Counted from the first letter of the stretch, positions 25,236-34,049 are shown. The stretch: DNA of 63,581 bases from Oscillospiraceae bacterium (GCA_009784445.1 WRBQ01000006.1:1-63581), one strand, 5' to 3'. A program made the numbers and translations. The notes: generated from the letters alone by a model not told the origin.

Positions 25236-25299
25236 GTAGTGGTTAGTGATTATTTCGGCTGCATTCACTAACCACTAACCACTAATTACTAACCACTAG
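25222..25299. repeat. Heptad ACTAACC inverted-repeat array, copy 1
   Basis: Left arm AGTGGTTAGTG and right arm CACTAACCACT form an 11-bp stem around TTCGG, and the right side continues as ACTAACC-type heptads. It fills the gap between two small genes. Related arrays are at 25691-25759 and 39374-39505. Confidence 0.7.
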
Positions 25300-25307
25300 A
25301 GGTCACC

Positions 25308-25691
25308 ATGAACTTCGACAACATCGATTTTGACCAAATCAGCAGCATGCTCGGCAGCATGAGCGACGACGACCTGCAAAATCTACAAGATGCTGCACAA
25401 TCGCTGTTTGCGTCCTATGGGCAAACGGGTGGCGAAAGCATGCATCAACAGGAGGATTCACATGACACTTTTGATTCTGGGCAGCATTCTGCTGGCAACA
25501 TGTTCACGCCGGAAATGCTGGCTCGTCTTTCAGCTATGATGCAGCGCATGCACACGCGTGACCCCCGCACAGACTTGATTATGGCACTCAAGCCGCATCT
25601 TAGCCGCCAGCGCCAGCAGCGCGCCGACCAAGCCGCGCAAATGATGAAAATGTTCGCCCTGCTACCCGAATTGCAACACGTGATGAAATGA
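25308..25691 (+). CDS. Met/Gln-rich hypothetical protein (127 aa)
   Basis: ATG 25308 lies after AGAGGTCACC. The product has an acidic N-terminus with paired short helices (FDQISSMLGSMSDDDLQNLQDAAQ), a linker, and a C-terminal basic helix (SRQRQQRADQAAQMMKMFALLP). No signal peptide or membrane helix. It lies between two other small genes that share repeats in their gaps. No family recognised. Confidence 0.55.
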   Translation: MNFDNIDFDQISSMLGSMSDDDLQNLQDAAQSLFASYGQTGGESMHQQEDSHDTFDSGQHSAGNMFTPEMLARLSAMMQRMHTRDPRTDLIMALKPHLSRQRQQRADQAAQMMKMFALLPELQHVMK

Positions 25692-25759
25692 GTGGTCAGT
25701 GAGTAGTGGATAGTATCTAACCCAAAACTAATCACTATACACTAATCACTATACACTAC
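25691..25759. repeat. Heptad ACTAATC/ACTATAC repeat array, copy 2
   Basis: AGTGGTCAGTGAGTAGTGGATAGT on the left, and two tandem copies of ACTAATCACTATAC on the right, inverted relative to the left arm. The ribosome binding site of the next gene begins just after it. Confidence 0.7.
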
Positions 25760-25776
25760 AAAAAGGAGGCAAGCCC

Positions 25777-26298
25777 ATGGCGCATCCGCGTAACCGTCAA
25801 GAATTCATGGCGCAGCAGCAGCAGGCGCTTGCCGCCGCACGGGACATGCAGCGACGCAGCAAGTTCAATGATTACGGCAAGTCGTGCCCGCCGTCGTGTT
25901 CACCACCCTGCCCAACGCCCTGTGCGTCGCCTTGCCCGCCACGCAGGCCAGTTACTTGCCCCCCTCCAGCCAGAAATCAACCCGCCGCAAACAATAAACA
26001 GCAGTGTTGCAAATCTGCATGCGCAACTTGTGCGAACAAAGCGCCACCGCCCCCCTGCCCGCCCAAACCCACACCCAAGCCCAAGATTGATAACGGCTTG
26101 GGCGGCTTGTTTTCGTTGCTCGGCGGTATGGGCGGCACCAGCAATTCGAATGCTGGCTGCAAGGGCCCGGGCTGCCATCGCGCGCACGAAGACGGCGAAA
26201 GCGGCGACGCCGGCCTAGTTATCCTGCTGATGTCGCTGCTGCAAAAAGAGCAGGCCGACCCCGGACTGCTGATGGCATTGATGTATATTCTCATGTAA
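25777..26298 (+). CDS. Cys/Pro-rich protein with hydrophobic tail, probable coat protein
   Basis: A 173-residue protein; AAGGAGG precedes ATG 25777. The N-terminus is Gln/Arg helical (NRQEFMAQQQQALAAARDMQ), the middle is Cys/Pro-rich (CPPSCSPPCPTPCASPC and CCKSACATC), then a glycine-rich LGGLFSLLGGMGG and an end rich in Leu/Met (LLMALMYILM). There is no signal peptide. The composition resembles the 7532-8086 protein, and both may be disulphide-linked spore coat components (inference). Confidence 0.6.
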   Translation: MAHPRNRQEFMAQQQQALAAARDMQRRSKFNDYGKSCPPSCSPPCPTPCASPCPPRRPVTCPPPARNQPAANNKQQCCKSACATCANKAPPPPCPPKPTPKPKIDNGLGGLFSLLGGMGGTSNSNAGCKGPGCHRAHEDGESGDAGLVILLMSLLQKEQADPGLLMALMYILM

Positions 26299-26301
26299 GT
26301 A

Positions 26302-26330
26302 TTGCGTTTTACCTCCAAGTGTGGTATAAT
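26302..26330 (+). promoter_or_regulatory. Promoter of the acyltransferase-like gene
   Basis: TTGCGT (26302-26307), 17-base spacer, TATAAT (26325-26330), 20 bases before ATG 26350. Confidence 0.65.
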
Positions 26331-26349
26331 AACACGAGGAGGAATGATT

Positions 26350-27609
26350 ATGAATTTTGCACCCGATTTAGCCGGATACCTGTTTTGCAACCTGACAAAA
26401 AAAAGCGACAACGAAGTCTACCGCATCTCCTTCATTCTCAAAGAAGATGTTGACCCCGCACGGTTCCAACAAGCCATCGAGGACGTGCGCCCGCGCTTTC
26501 CATCGTTTTTTGTGCGTCTGCACCGCGGATTTATGCGCGACACCCTTGTGCCGGTGGGCGATGTAAAGGTCGAAACCGAGCAAGGCCACCCCTGCCGCAA
26601 AATGCCCATTGACAAAAACGGCACGTTCATCCGCTTTCTATATAACGGTCCGCGTTTGGCCTTGGAACTATCGCACACAATATCTGACGGCGGAGGCGTG
26701 CTGATTTTCATGCAAACGCTGCTAGCTCGCTATCTTGAGCTAGGCGGTGTGCTCATTAATCATGCCGAAACCGGGCTGCCACAGCTGGACGAGCCCCCCA
26801 AGCCCGAAGAACTGCGCGACGACTACCGCCACTTTGCCCGCAAGGTCAAAGGCAAGGTGCCCAATCCGCCCCCTACATGGAAATATACGCCCAAAAAGCA
26901 CCTTGATTTCCTGCAGATACAGCACGGTCGCTTCCCCGTGGCACAACTGCTGAGTCTTGCCAAAGCGCAGGGCGTCACCGCCACCGAATACCTCACCGCG
27001 GCCTATATGCTGGCGTTTTATCGCACACAACCCGCAGCGCGCAGCACAAAAAAGTCACTAACAATCACCGTGCCGCTTTCTGCCCGCAAGGTGTTTGGCA
27101 GCACTAGCCTGCGCAACTTTGCTCTGGTCACCGACATCAACTTCAGACCCGCCGACAAGGCCGGCGAATGGTCGCTCGAAGATATTATAGCAGCCATCAA
27201 AGGGCAGCTTGCCGCCGCCGCCACCGAAGAAGAAATGCGCAAAAATCTGTGGAAAATGGCCGCACTGGGCAGTTTACCTATCATTAAAATTGTGCCCAAC
27301 GCAGTGTTGCGGCCGTTCATCAATCTGGGCTACCGCATTGTGAGCCGCGAAACCAGTTGCCTGAGCAATCTGGGCAAGCTTGAACTGCCTGCTTGCATGC
27401 AGCCGCACGTGCGCACCGCTGAAATCACCGTGAGCAACCCGCCAGCGGGGCGCATTCAATTCGTCACCTTCAGCTTTGGTGAGTACATGGAAGTTTTCCA
27501 AAGCAGCGCCACCAAAGAAACCATTGTGCAGCTGGAGTTCTTCAAGATTATGCAAGAGCAAGGCGTTGACGTAAAATATGGCGACTATGCCGACATTTTG
27601 AACCGATGA
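26350..27609 (+). CDS. Condensation/acetyltransferase-superfamily (BAHD/PapA-like) protein
   Basis: A 419-residue protein. ATG 26350 is chosen over 26344 because AGGAGGA would touch the earlier codon. The fold is suggested by LSHTISDGGG near residue 107, a variant of the HxxxDG acyl-transfer motif (His-to-Asp spacing of HTISD), and by NPPAGRIQFVTFSFGEYMEVF near the end, like the second half of two-lobed acyltransferases. It would move an acyl group between CoA or a carrier and an alcohol or amine. Substrate unknown. Its stop overlaps rsmI (ATGA). Confidence 0.68.
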   Translation: MNFAPDLAGYLFCNLTKKSDNEVYRISFILKEDVDPARFQQAIEDVRPRFPSFFVRLHRGFMRDTLVPVGDVKVETEQGHPCRKMPIDKNGTFIRFLYNGPRLALELSHTISDGGGVLIFMQTLLARYLELGGVLINHAETGLPQLDEPPKPEELRDDYRHFARKVKGKVPNPPPTWKYTPKKHLDFLQIQHGRFPVAQLLSLAKAQGVTATEYLTAAYMLAFYRTQPAARSTKKSLTITVPLSARKVFGSTSLRNFALVTDINFRPADKAGEWSLEDIIAAIKGQLAAAATEEEMRKNLWKMAALGSLPIIKIVPNAVLRPFINLGYRIVSRETSCLSNLGKLELPACMQPHVRTAEITVSNPPAGRIQFVTFSFGEYMEVFQSSATKETIVQLEFFKIMQEQGVDVKYGDYADILNR

Positions 27610-28430
27610 AGTTATATATCGTAGGTACACCCATTGGCAATTTGGGCGACATGTCGCCACGTGCGGTGCAAACGCTGCAACACTGCGATTTCATTGCCGC
27701 AGAGGATACCCGTGTGACGGCCAGGCTGCTGCATCACTTTGGCATTGCCACGCCCATGGTCAGCTACCACGAGCACAATGCACGCACCAGTGGAGCTGCT
27801 ATTTTGCAGCGTCTGCAAGGGGGTAAAGTCGCCGCCCTTGTCACCGACGCCGGCATGCCCGCCATCTCCGACCCCGGACAGCAGCTCATCGACGCCTGCC
27901 ACCAAGCCGGCATCCCGGTTGAAAGCGTGCCCGGCCCCACCGCTTTTGCTACGGCGCTTGCTCTCAGCGGTATGCCTAGCGGACGCTTCACCTTTGAGGG
28001 TTTTCTTAGCACAACCAAGCGCAACCGCCGCGAGCATCTGGCTGCCCTCGCGAACGAAACCCGCACCATGATATTCTACGAAGCTCCGCACAAGCTGCCC
28101 CACACCCTGCGTGACCTCGCCGAGCACTTCGGCGACCGTCCCCTAGCCATTGTGCGCGAGCTCACCAAGCTGCACGAGCAGGTGATTCGCAGCACCTGCG
28201 CCCAAGCGGCCCTCGATTACCCCGAAGCCACGCTCAAGGGCGAAATCGTGCTGGTGCTTGCGGGCGCAGAGCCTGTAAAGCCCGAGACCTTGTCGCTTGA
28301 TCAAGCCGTCGCGTTGGCGCGTGACTATGCTGACAAGGGCGCAACCTTGCCAGAGGCCGCCAAGCGTGCCGCGCGGGAAAGTGGTTGCCGCCGCAACGAA
28401 ATCTATGCACAGCTGACGAAAGAGTACTAG
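27606..28430 (+). CDS. rsmI: 16S rRNA (cytidine1402-2'-O)-methyltransferase
   Basis: A 274-residue member of the tetrapyrrole-methylase fold. N-terminal LYIVGTPIGNLGDMSPRA and EDTRVT, then VTDAGMPAISDPG near residue 80 and PGPTAFATALALSGMP near 110 are RsmI hallmarks. It methylates the ribose of C1402 in 16S rRNA using SAM. Start ATG 27606 overlaps the previous stop, so translation is coupled to the acyltransferase-like gene. Confidence 0.95.
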   Translation: MKLYIVGTPIGNLGDMSPRAVQTLQHCDFIAAEDTRVTARLLHHFGIATPMVSYHEHNARTSGAAILQRLQGGKVAALVTDAGMPAISDPGQQLIDACHQAGIPVESVPGPTAFATALALSGMPSGRFTFEGFLSTTKRNRREHLAALANETRTMIFYEAPHKLPHTLRDLAEHFGDRPLAIVRELTKLHEQVIRSTCAQAALDYPEATLKGEIVLVLAGAEPVKPETLSLDQAVALARDYADKGATLPEAAKRAARESGCRRNEIYAQLTKEY

Positions 28431-28501
28431 AGTTGAGCGTAGTTCCAAGTCAATGTCGTGAATCCTGTTTCTTATCAGCACCATAGAAAGAGCGTCTAAA
28501 T

Positions 28502-29113
28502 ATGATTCAATCCATCCTAGATTATCCTGTGCTTTACATCGTCATCGTTGTGCTCATTGTGCTGTGCCTGTTTGCGTGGACAAGAGCCATGCGCGCCTCG
28601 GCACGACGCAACGCCAGCCGCGATGCCACTATCGCCCAGCTGAAAGAATATCATGCGTTGCGGCGCGAATTCGCCAACCCCACGCTCGAGCAAATGGCCG
28701 TCGCAGAGCCAACGAAGCTCATCGCAGGGCTTTGCGCCAATGTGCAGCACCAGTTGGAGGAAGCTGAAGACGCAGATGACCTGTTCGCCACATTGCCCGA
28801 GCCCGCACAGGTTGCCTATGCGCTGGGCTATGTGCTGGAGGATGGCAGCGAGCAACTCAGCAATTTTTTCCGCCGCAACGGACCTCCCCTTACCGACATT
28901 GCGCAACAAGCTGCGCAAGACCTATTGCCTGCAGAATTCGCCGAGCTGTTCGCCGCGCTGCATGCCATCCACAACGGCACCGCCACCGATCATGCCAGCG
29001 ATATCCCCGTGCTGGACGACCGCGCCCGCGCAGCGATGCAACAGGCATCGTTTTGGCAAGCTGCACATAAATATTTTATAGAAAATGCGGCCGTCTTTGC
29101 GATTAACTCTTGA
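28502..29113 (+). CDS. Single-pass membrane protein, unknown (203 aa)
   Basis: An N-terminal membrane helix (YPVLYIVIVVLIVLCLFAW, residues 8-26) is followed by a basic stretch and a soluble helical domain, probably cytoplasmic. The region AQVAYALGYVLEDGSEQLSNFFRRNGPPL resembles loosely the DUF4375/DMP19 pattern, but not convincingly. The ribosome binding site is weak. The promoter of the next gene overlaps its stop codon. Confidence 0.6.
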   Translation: MIQSILDYPVLYIVIVVLIVLCLFAWTRAMRASARRNASRDATIAQLKEYHALRREFANPTLEQMAVAEPTKLIAGLCANVQHQLEEAEDADDLFATLPEPAQVAYALGYVLEDGSEQLSNFFRRNGPPLTDIAQQAAQDLLPAEFAELFAALHAIHNGTATDHASDIPVLDDRARAAMQQASFWQAAHKYFIENAAVFAINS

Positions 29114-29138
29114 CTTTTTTTGCCTTTTCGGGTACAAT
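29110..29138 (+). promoter_or_regulatory. Promoter of the HEAT-like gene
   Basis: TTGACT (29110-29115), 17-base spacer, TACAAT (29133-29138). It begins inside the TGA of the previous gene. Confidence 0.7.
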
Positions 29139-29182
29139 AAACTTATTGTTCTTTATTTTTGACAGAAAGGGACCAAAAGCCC

Positions 29183-29959
29183 ATGCCAAAAAAATCAAAA
29201 AACCTCGAACCCACGCCCAACTATGAACAAGAGGAACTCCTGCGCCGCCGCGAGGAAATTCTCAACCGCGCCAAGCAACAAGAGGACACTGAGCAAGCCG
29301 TAATGAAAGCCTTGGTTGAACAAGACGAAGAACCCGGCATTTTGGCGCAGTTGGCTGCGCAAGGCACACAATTGGAGCTTTGGTACCTGCGCTACATGAT
29401 TGTGGAGCGCATTGGCCGCCAGATTTTGCTCAACAATGGCTACGCGCAACACGACCTTCAAGCATGGCTGTCGCCATATGCCCTGCACGACGAAAAAAGT
29501 TATGTGCGCCGCACGGCCATCAAGCACCTCACAGATATCGGTACGCTCACCCAGTCCGCCACTGGCGACACCGAGCAGATGGTGCGCAAAAAAGCCATTG
29601 AGCAGCTGCTGAAATTCATCCCCAAAGCAGATGCTCTGGCTGCACTGAATCAGGTTGCCGCCAATGATCCCATTCCCGACCTGCGCCTGCTTGCTGTGTG
29701 CAATATCATGGACCAGGATGTCATTACGCAAGTGGCAAAAAGCGATGAGGAATCTACCATTCGCCAAGCCGCCACACGCAAGCTCACCAGCCAAGAAACC
29801 CTTGCTTGGATAGCCATTCACGACCAAGCCTTGCCGGTGCGCACCACCGCCGCCGAATTGATGACCGACATTTCTGCACTGGTAAAAGCTGCAGCTGCAC
29901 TGCAACCGGCGCCCACGCCAGCAATTGAAGAACCCACAGAAGAAATCGCCGAAGAATAA
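29183..29959 (+). CDS. HEAT-repeat-like cytoplasmic protein (258 aa)
   Basis: ATG 29183 is chosen over TTG 29159 because AAGGGA lies between them. The protein is alpha-helical throughout, with a charged coiled-coil-like N-terminus (EELLRRREEILNRAKQQEDTE) and then repeated helix pairs such as SYVRRTAIKHLTDIGTLT and EQMVRKKAIEQLLKFIPKAD that look like HEAT/leucine-rich-variant repeats. The C-terminus is acidic. Likely a protein-protein scaffold. A strong terminator follows. Confidence 0.65.
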   Translation: MPKKSKNLEPTPNYEQEELLRRREEILNRAKQQEDTEQAVMKALVEQDEEPGILAQLAAQGTQLELWYLRYMIVERIGRQILLNNGYAQHDLQAWLSPYALHDEKSYVRRTAIKHLTDIGTLTQSATGDTEQMVRKKAIEQLLKFIPKADALAALNQVAANDPIPDLRLLAVCNIMDQDVITQVAKSDEESTIRQAATRKLTSQETLAWIAIHDQALPVRTTAAELMTDISALVKAAAALQPAPTPAIEEPTEEIAEE

Positions 29960-29970
29960 CTACCACAGAA

Positions 29971-30002
29971 AAAACCGCCTGCTGATTGCGGGCGGTTTTT
30001 GT
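29971..30002 (+). terminator. Terminator after the HEAT-like gene
   Basis: AAACCGCC pairs with GGCGGTTT (with inner GC/GC pairing around TGATT), followed by T5. It is 10 bases after the stop. Confidence 0.8.
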
Positions 30003-30100
30003 ATGTTTGAGCAAGATTATGCACATTTGTGGCTTGTATTTTCAGCAAAGTTATGATATAATAGGCGTAGAATGGTGGCTTTTGATGTGTTGTGATTAGT

Positions 30101-30131
30101 GCGCAGCGAAGCGACTAGCTCACCGCAGGTG
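30101..30131 (-). repeat. Copy of the CCACC-GGTGG/CGCTTCGCTG repeat
   Basis: Minus strand CACCTGCGGTGAGCTAGTCGCTTCGCTGCGC. The copy abuts TGTTATAAT (30131-30139), the probable -10 of the next gene. Confidence 0.7.
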
Positions 30132-30173
30132 TGTTATAATGAGTCAGAAGAAGTGGAAACAGGAGGTAAGCAA

Positions 30174-30851
30174 ATGCAAAAAGGCAAGAAAATCGCCATC
30201 ATCGCCGTGTGCGCGGTGCTTGTATTGGCTATCGCAGGCGGTGTTCTATTGTTCGCCACCACCCCACGCCATGCCGTGGATTTCGATAACCTCACCCCGC
30301 AAAATATCCGCAACCTGCATCGTCAACAGACCAACAGCGCTCGCCAAACGCAAATTCCACGCAGGCTTGGCACCCTAGTTGGCAATGTGCAAAGCGACAC
30401 CGTCATCTTCAACGGAACTCAGGCAAGTGCAATGTCTGAAGGTGAAACAGCTTTCGTTCACCGCCAATTTTTGCTCACCGACCGCGAGACCCACGCGCAA
30501 CTGCACGAAATTGATCTCAACATTCAACGCGAAATGATGCTGCATGCGCTCACCATGCTTGCGCTGGTGCACAACCTGCAAGAGGTGCGGTTCGTGGTGG
30601 AATTTACTGAGTCACCTGAGGGCAACACTGTCGCGCAATACCTTGCCCAGCAAAGCGGCAACTACATTGGCCGGGGTGGCTATGCCTTTCGCTTTTGCGC
30701 GGACATCGCCAGCCGCATCATCGGTCGCGACATTCGCACGGTGGCAGACGACCTAGATAGCTTCACCGCCTTCATGCACGACATTGTGGCTGTTGACTTT
30801 GACCAGTTGCAGCACGCACAGCGCCCACGCATTCGCCCCGAAACTCGCTAA
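30174..30851 (+). CDS. Membrane-anchored extracytoplasmic protein (225 aa)
   Basis: ATG 30174 follows AGGAGG; the upstream part of the frame covers the repeat and promoter. Residues 6-28 form an uncleaved signal or membrane anchor (IAIIAVCAVLVLAIAGGVLLF). The outside domain has the segment MLHALTMLALVHNLQEVRFVVEF, which loosely recalls the DUF4825 pattern found near BlaR-type proteins, but I would not assign it. A strong terminator follows, so it is monocistronic. Confidence 0.6.
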   Translation: MQKGKKIAIIAVCAVLVLAIAGGVLLFATTPRHAVDFDNLTPQNIRNLHRQQTNSARQTQIPRRLGTLVGNVQSDTVIFNGTQASAMSEGETAFVHRQFLLTDRETHAQLHEIDLNIQREMMLHALTMLALVHNLQEVRFVVEFTESPEGNTVAQYLAQQSGNYIGRGGYAFRFCADIASRIIGRDIRTVADDLDSFTAFMHDIVAVDFDQLQHAQRPRIRPETR

Positions 30852-30874
30852 CAACCTTCCCCTTTTCAATCACT

Positions 30875-30903
30875 AGCCTAGCCAGCAATGGCTAGGCTTT
30901 TTT
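30875..30903 (+). terminator. Terminator after 30174-30851
   Basis: AGCCTAGCCA (30875-30884) pairs perfectly with TGGCTAGGCT (30889-30898), loop GCAA, then T5. Confidence 0.9.
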
Positions 30904-31020
30904 GCTTCTTGTAGGGATGGAAATATTTTCCTGCTTCGATTTCTACATACCTTGGACAAGCTATATTTGCAAAAGCTGCTATAATAGAAGCATTACGACC
31001 AAGACGAAGAGAGAAGGAAT

Positions 31021-31275
31021 ATGCCTTACCACGCCCGCATTGTTGATGAAAGCCAAGCCATGAACATCGTTGGACCAAACGTCCGCAAACTTCGCCTCAA
31101 AAACGGCTGGAGTCAGCAGCAGCTTTCAAACAAGTTGGAACTACTGCCCGTATATATTTGCCGGGGTTCAATTTCACGTTTAGAAGAACAGCGCCGCACC
31201 ATCACCGACTATGAAGCCGCTGGCCTTGCCAAAGTGCTTGGCATCACCATCGCAGAACTTTATACTTTGGAATAA
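31021..31275 (+). CDS. XRE/Cro-type helix-turn-helix regulator (84 aa)
   Basis: ATG 31021 follows AGAGAAGGAAT. The HTH is VRKLRLKNGWSQQQLSNKLEL with GSISRLEEQRRTITDYEAAGLAKVLGITIAELY as the recognition and closing helices. It consists of the DNA-binding domain only. A TGCTATAAT extended -10 lies at 30977-30985. Small single-domain XRE proteins often autoregulate or come from mobile elements; no partner toxin or phage gene is adjacent. Confidence 0.85.
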   Translation: MPYHARIVDESQAMNIVGPNVRKLRLKNGWSQQQLSNKLELLPVYICRGSISRLEEQRRTITDYEAAGLAKVLGITIAELYTLE

Positions 31276-31278
31276 ACA

Positions 31279-31312
31279 AACGCCCTGCTATTTGCAGGGC
31301 GTTTTATTTTTC
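31279..31312 (+). terminator. Terminator after the XRE gene
   Basis: AACGCCCTGC (31279-31288) pairs with GCAGGGCGTT (31294-31303), loop TATTT, then TTATTTTTC. It also lies just after the end of the convergent nitroreductase gene. Confidence 0.88.
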
Positions 31313-31315
31313 TTG

Positions 31316-32038
31316 TTATGTAGGACTAAACGCGCCGCCGTCGCCCCATTGCCAGCTGCCGCCGCCAGTACCAAGTTCAAAATGCAGCTTGGCAATGCCT
31401 AGGTCAACCCAGCTGTGGCTGTTATCCAATGTAAGATGGGCTTTACCGTCTCGGTAACTGAACAGCCACGGCTGCTTGTTCACCGCCGAGGGCGCACGCT
31501 CCACCGCATGCAAGCCAGCCACGAACCAGTCGGGCACAGCATCATCTGCGTCAGCCATCATATCCCCAGCGCGTTTGCTGCGGCGGTGCGTGATGGTCTG
31601 AATCAACCGTTCACGCGTGTTGTCGTCCGGCGCACAATGACCCAGCGTAATGGTGCAATATAGCTGTTCATCGTCGGCGATATCAAAGGGGCAGTCTGCC
31701 CGGCGAAAGCTGCCGCCTACCCAGCATGTGCCCAAGCCCATCGCCACCGCTTGCAACATAAACATCTCGCCGAAGTAGCCCATTTTTTCCTCGGCAATGG
31801 GACAACCGCGCTTGGCAATTAACCCAGCATAGTGCTGCACGCCGGTGAGCAAACCATAGCTTTTGCGAAAACCCGCAAAGGCTGCACCGTTGTTGAACAC
31901 AAGTTCAATGCGCAGGTTGCCCGCCGCGCCGTATTGCTCAGCAAAGGCCTGCAACTTTTCCTGCATTTCCGGCGCAATGGCTTGGTCAAGATAGTTGCGG
32001 CGTGACCGACGTACATTTGCGGCTTGTTGCAATGTCAT
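31316..32038 (-). CDS. Nitroreductase-family flavoprotein
   Basis: A 240-residue protein with VRRSRRNYLDQAI (RRSxR FMN-binding start), a central EKMGYFGEMFMLQAVAMGLGTCWVGGSFRR block typical of the family, and APSAVNKQPWLFSY near residue 190, the second FMN-contact region. The order of blocks resembles the TM1586-like subgroup, where the two halves are rearranged. It uses FMN and NAD(P)H to reduce nitro or quinone compounds; the natural substrate is unknown. AAAGGAG precedes ATG 32038. Confidence 0.82.
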   Translation of the reverse strand: MTLQQAANVRRSRRNYLDQAIAPEMQEKLQAFAEQYGAAGNLRIELVFNNGAAFAGFRKSYGLLTGVQHYAGLIAKRGCPIAEEKMGYFGEMFMLQAVAMGLGTCWVGGSFRRADCPFDIADDEQLYCTITLGHCAPDDNTRERLIQTITHRRSKRAGDMMADADDAVPDWFVAGLHAVERAPSAVNKQPWLFSYRDGKAHLTLDNSHSWVDLGIAKLHFELGTGGGSWQWGDGGAFSPT

Positions 32039-32066
32039 GTTTTTCTCCTTTTACGGAACTATAATA

Positions 32067-32103
32067 GAGCACAGCGAAGCGACCGAGCCCCACCGCAGGT
32101 GGC
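32067..32103 (-). repeat. Full copy of the CCACC-GGTGG/CGCTTCGCTGTGC repeat
   Basis: Minus strand GCCACCTGCGGTGGGGCTC then GGTCGCTTCGCTGTGCTC. It lies between the nitroreductase gene and the lipase-like gene and touches the latter's stop codon. Confidence 0.78.
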
Positions 32104-33884
32104 TACCAATTTACCGTCCAGCTGCGCCAGAAGGGGTCGAAGAAACCACGCGGGCCAATGACGAAGTATAGGAACGTGTTCACCCAGCCCATGAAGGTGC
32201 CAAACCCGCGCGACAGTGCGCTTGGCGGCGCAGACGGCACATACGGCTGACGCAGCCCCACGGCAACCAGCGCATCATGCAGGGCGCGATAGGTCGCTTG
32301 TGTTTGCGCTGGCTCAACATGCGTGTTGGCGAACATCGCGTCTGCGGTGGCCACGGCTTCTTCCAGCTGCGTGCGCTGCTCGGCGGTCAAATTTCGGTCA
32401 GGGTCATTAAGAATCTCCAGCAAGTCCTGCTGAATCCAATAGTGGATTCGTGTGTTACGGCCATAGTTAAACTGCGGCCACTCGGGCATGCTGAACACAT
32501 CCACGTGCTCGGCGTCGGTGGCCAAACGGGTAATCAAGCGAATAATCACATCCACTTGCGCGGTGGCTTCGTGGTTTTGCTCTTTAAATAGCCAGGTATG
32601 ATCCGGCAGCAGTGCAGTGGACATATCCACCACCCCGCAAGGCGAAATGTAGCGCGGGTCCACGCCGGCAATATACTCGGCACTCAGGGTTTGCCCAAAG
32701 GGGGCAGCCGTTACGCCAAGTCCGGCCGACGCCACGGGAATGAGACCATCGCCATTTTTGCTGTAGCTATGGCCAATGGGCAACGCAATGGCATAATCAA
32801 ACTCAGCAATTACATACACCCGGCCACCTTGGTCGATAATCGACAGAATGTTGTTGGGCGCATTCACCTGCGCCTGATGATAAGCGTCCATGATCGCGCG
32901 AATTTCGTCGTGGCTTTCTTCCATCAACCAAAGCTCACGCACTTGTGCATATTGTGCGCTGGGCACCAGTGCCAAAAAGTTCGTGTGGAACGAAAGCACC
33001 TCGCCAATCAGCGTATCAATCGCGGTGTTCAGTATCGCCATCAGCAGCGGCTTGGACACAAAGCGCAGTGCTATGTTCATCAGCGTACCCATCACACTGT
33101 CGCCCAAAATCTCAGGGAATAGGTCGTGATACAGATTCACGTTATCAAAGCGCAGGTTGCGGGTATAAAGGTCTCCCGCCAAATTGCTGCCGTCCATCGC
33201 GCCCACGGTAAGCACCACGTTGCTCAGCTGGCTGTGCACGTTGGGGAAGTACTCAATCAAGCCGTTGAACAGCGTGCCACCCAACGAAATCGGCACTAGG
33301 TTCACACGCTCCGCGCCGTGGCGGTCGCGCACAAACTGAATGAACTCATACAGCTCATCTACAATGTCACGATGATGCCCAAAGGAGTTGTAAGTGAAAA
33401 AGTACACGTTTTCTTCGCCCATATGCTCAGCCATGCCGCGAATGGGCAGCGTGGAATACACACGGTCGCGCTCGGCTTGGCTAAGCTCTGCCAAGCTCAC
33501 GGGATATCTCACCGTGCGGAAATCATGCAGCAAGCGGCCGTATTCATCCGTGTGCAACAGCTCAGCGGAATCCAGCAGCGCACTGTGCAACGCGCGTGAA
33601 AGGCCTAAGTCCATTTGCAACAGCAAACTAGACAACAGCGGAAACAGCAACTGACGAATCAGCGCGCTTTCATCAAATTCCACAAAAGGCTCGCGGTGCG
33701 GATACACACGCACATCGTCTTCATACAAAAACACGTCCGCCTGCATCATCCCGTGAATCAATATCACCGGGTAGGGCGAAAGCTCCCAAGTCAGTTCATC
33801 TTGCGGGGCAAACGCCGCAGCGTGCAACCCAAACAGCCCGGCTAGCATGGCCAGCACCAGCAAAAGCGAAAGCAAGCGTTTCAT
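32103..33884 (-). CDS. Secreted lipase-like alpha/beta-hydrolase
   Basis: A 593-residue protein with a signal peptide (MKRLLSLLLVLAMLAGLFGLHAAAFA). Start ATG 33884 is preferred because AGAGGT lies between it and the upstream ATG 33902. The oxyanion segment VILIHGMM is near residue 45, and the nucleophile elbow is LVPISLGGT near residue 200, in the style of LCAT/PGAP1-like lipases (xSxG, with the first Gly of the elbow replaced). Asp/His partners were not located with certainty. It probably acts outside the cell. It is transcribed from a consensus promoter. Confidence 0.7.
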   Translation of the reverse strand: MKRLLSLLLVLAMLAGLFGLHAAAFAPQDELTWELSPYPVILIHGMMQADVFLYEDDVRVYPHREPFVEFDESALIRQLLFPLLSSLLLQMDLGLSRALHSALLDSAELLHTDEYGRLLHDFRTVRYPVSLAELSQAERDRVYSTLPIRGMAEHMGEENVYFFTYNSFGHHRDIVDELYEFIQFVRDRHGAERVNLVPISLGGTLFNGLIEYFPNVHSQLSNVVLTVGAMDGSNLAGDLYTRNLRFDNVNLYHDLFPEILGDSVMGTLMNIALRFVSKPLLMAILNTAIDTLIGEVLSFHTNFLALVPSAQYAQVRELWLMEESHDEIRAIMDAYHQAQVNAPNNILSIIDQGGRVYVIAEFDYAIALPIGHSYSKNGDGLIPVASAGLGVTAAPFGQTLSAEYIAGVDPRYISPCGVVDMSTALLPDHTWLFKEQNHEATAQVDVIIRLITRLATDAEHVDVFSMPEWPQFNYGRNTRIHYWIQQDLLEILNDPDRNLTAEQRTQLEEAVATADAMFANTHVEPAQTQATYRALHDALVAVGLRQPYVPSAPPSALSRGFGTFMGWVNTFLYFVIGPRGFFDPFWRSWTVNW

Positions 33885-33917
33885 GAGCAAACCTCTTTTC
33901 ATTTAGCGTGTACTTTC

Positions 33918-33946
33918 ATTATAAGGGCTGCGGCATGTTTTGTCAA
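33918..33946 (-). promoter_or_regulatory. Promoter of the lipase-like gene
   Basis: Minus strand TTGACA (33946-33941), 17-base spacer, TATAAT (33923-33918). Full consensus hexamers. Confidence 0.85.
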
Positions 33947-33988
33947 GTGGGAAGTATATAAAATTGGCACAACGCGGTGAAAAAATGC

Positions 33989-34017
33989 TTGACAAGCCAT
34001 GCAAAATCGGGTATACT
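33989..34017 (+). promoter_or_regulatory. Promoter of the small membrane protein gene
   Basis: TTGACA (33989-33994), 17-base spacer, TATACT (34012-34017), 32 bases before ATG 34050. Divergent from the previous promoter. Confidence 0.82.
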
Positions 34018-34049
34018 AGAATTACCCATTATGAAAGTGAGGTTCCCCC

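Noticed and set aside
25222..25759. CRISPR array in the ACTAACC repeats
   Set aside because: The unit is about 7 bases with no unique spacers and inverted orientation, and no cas gene is present.
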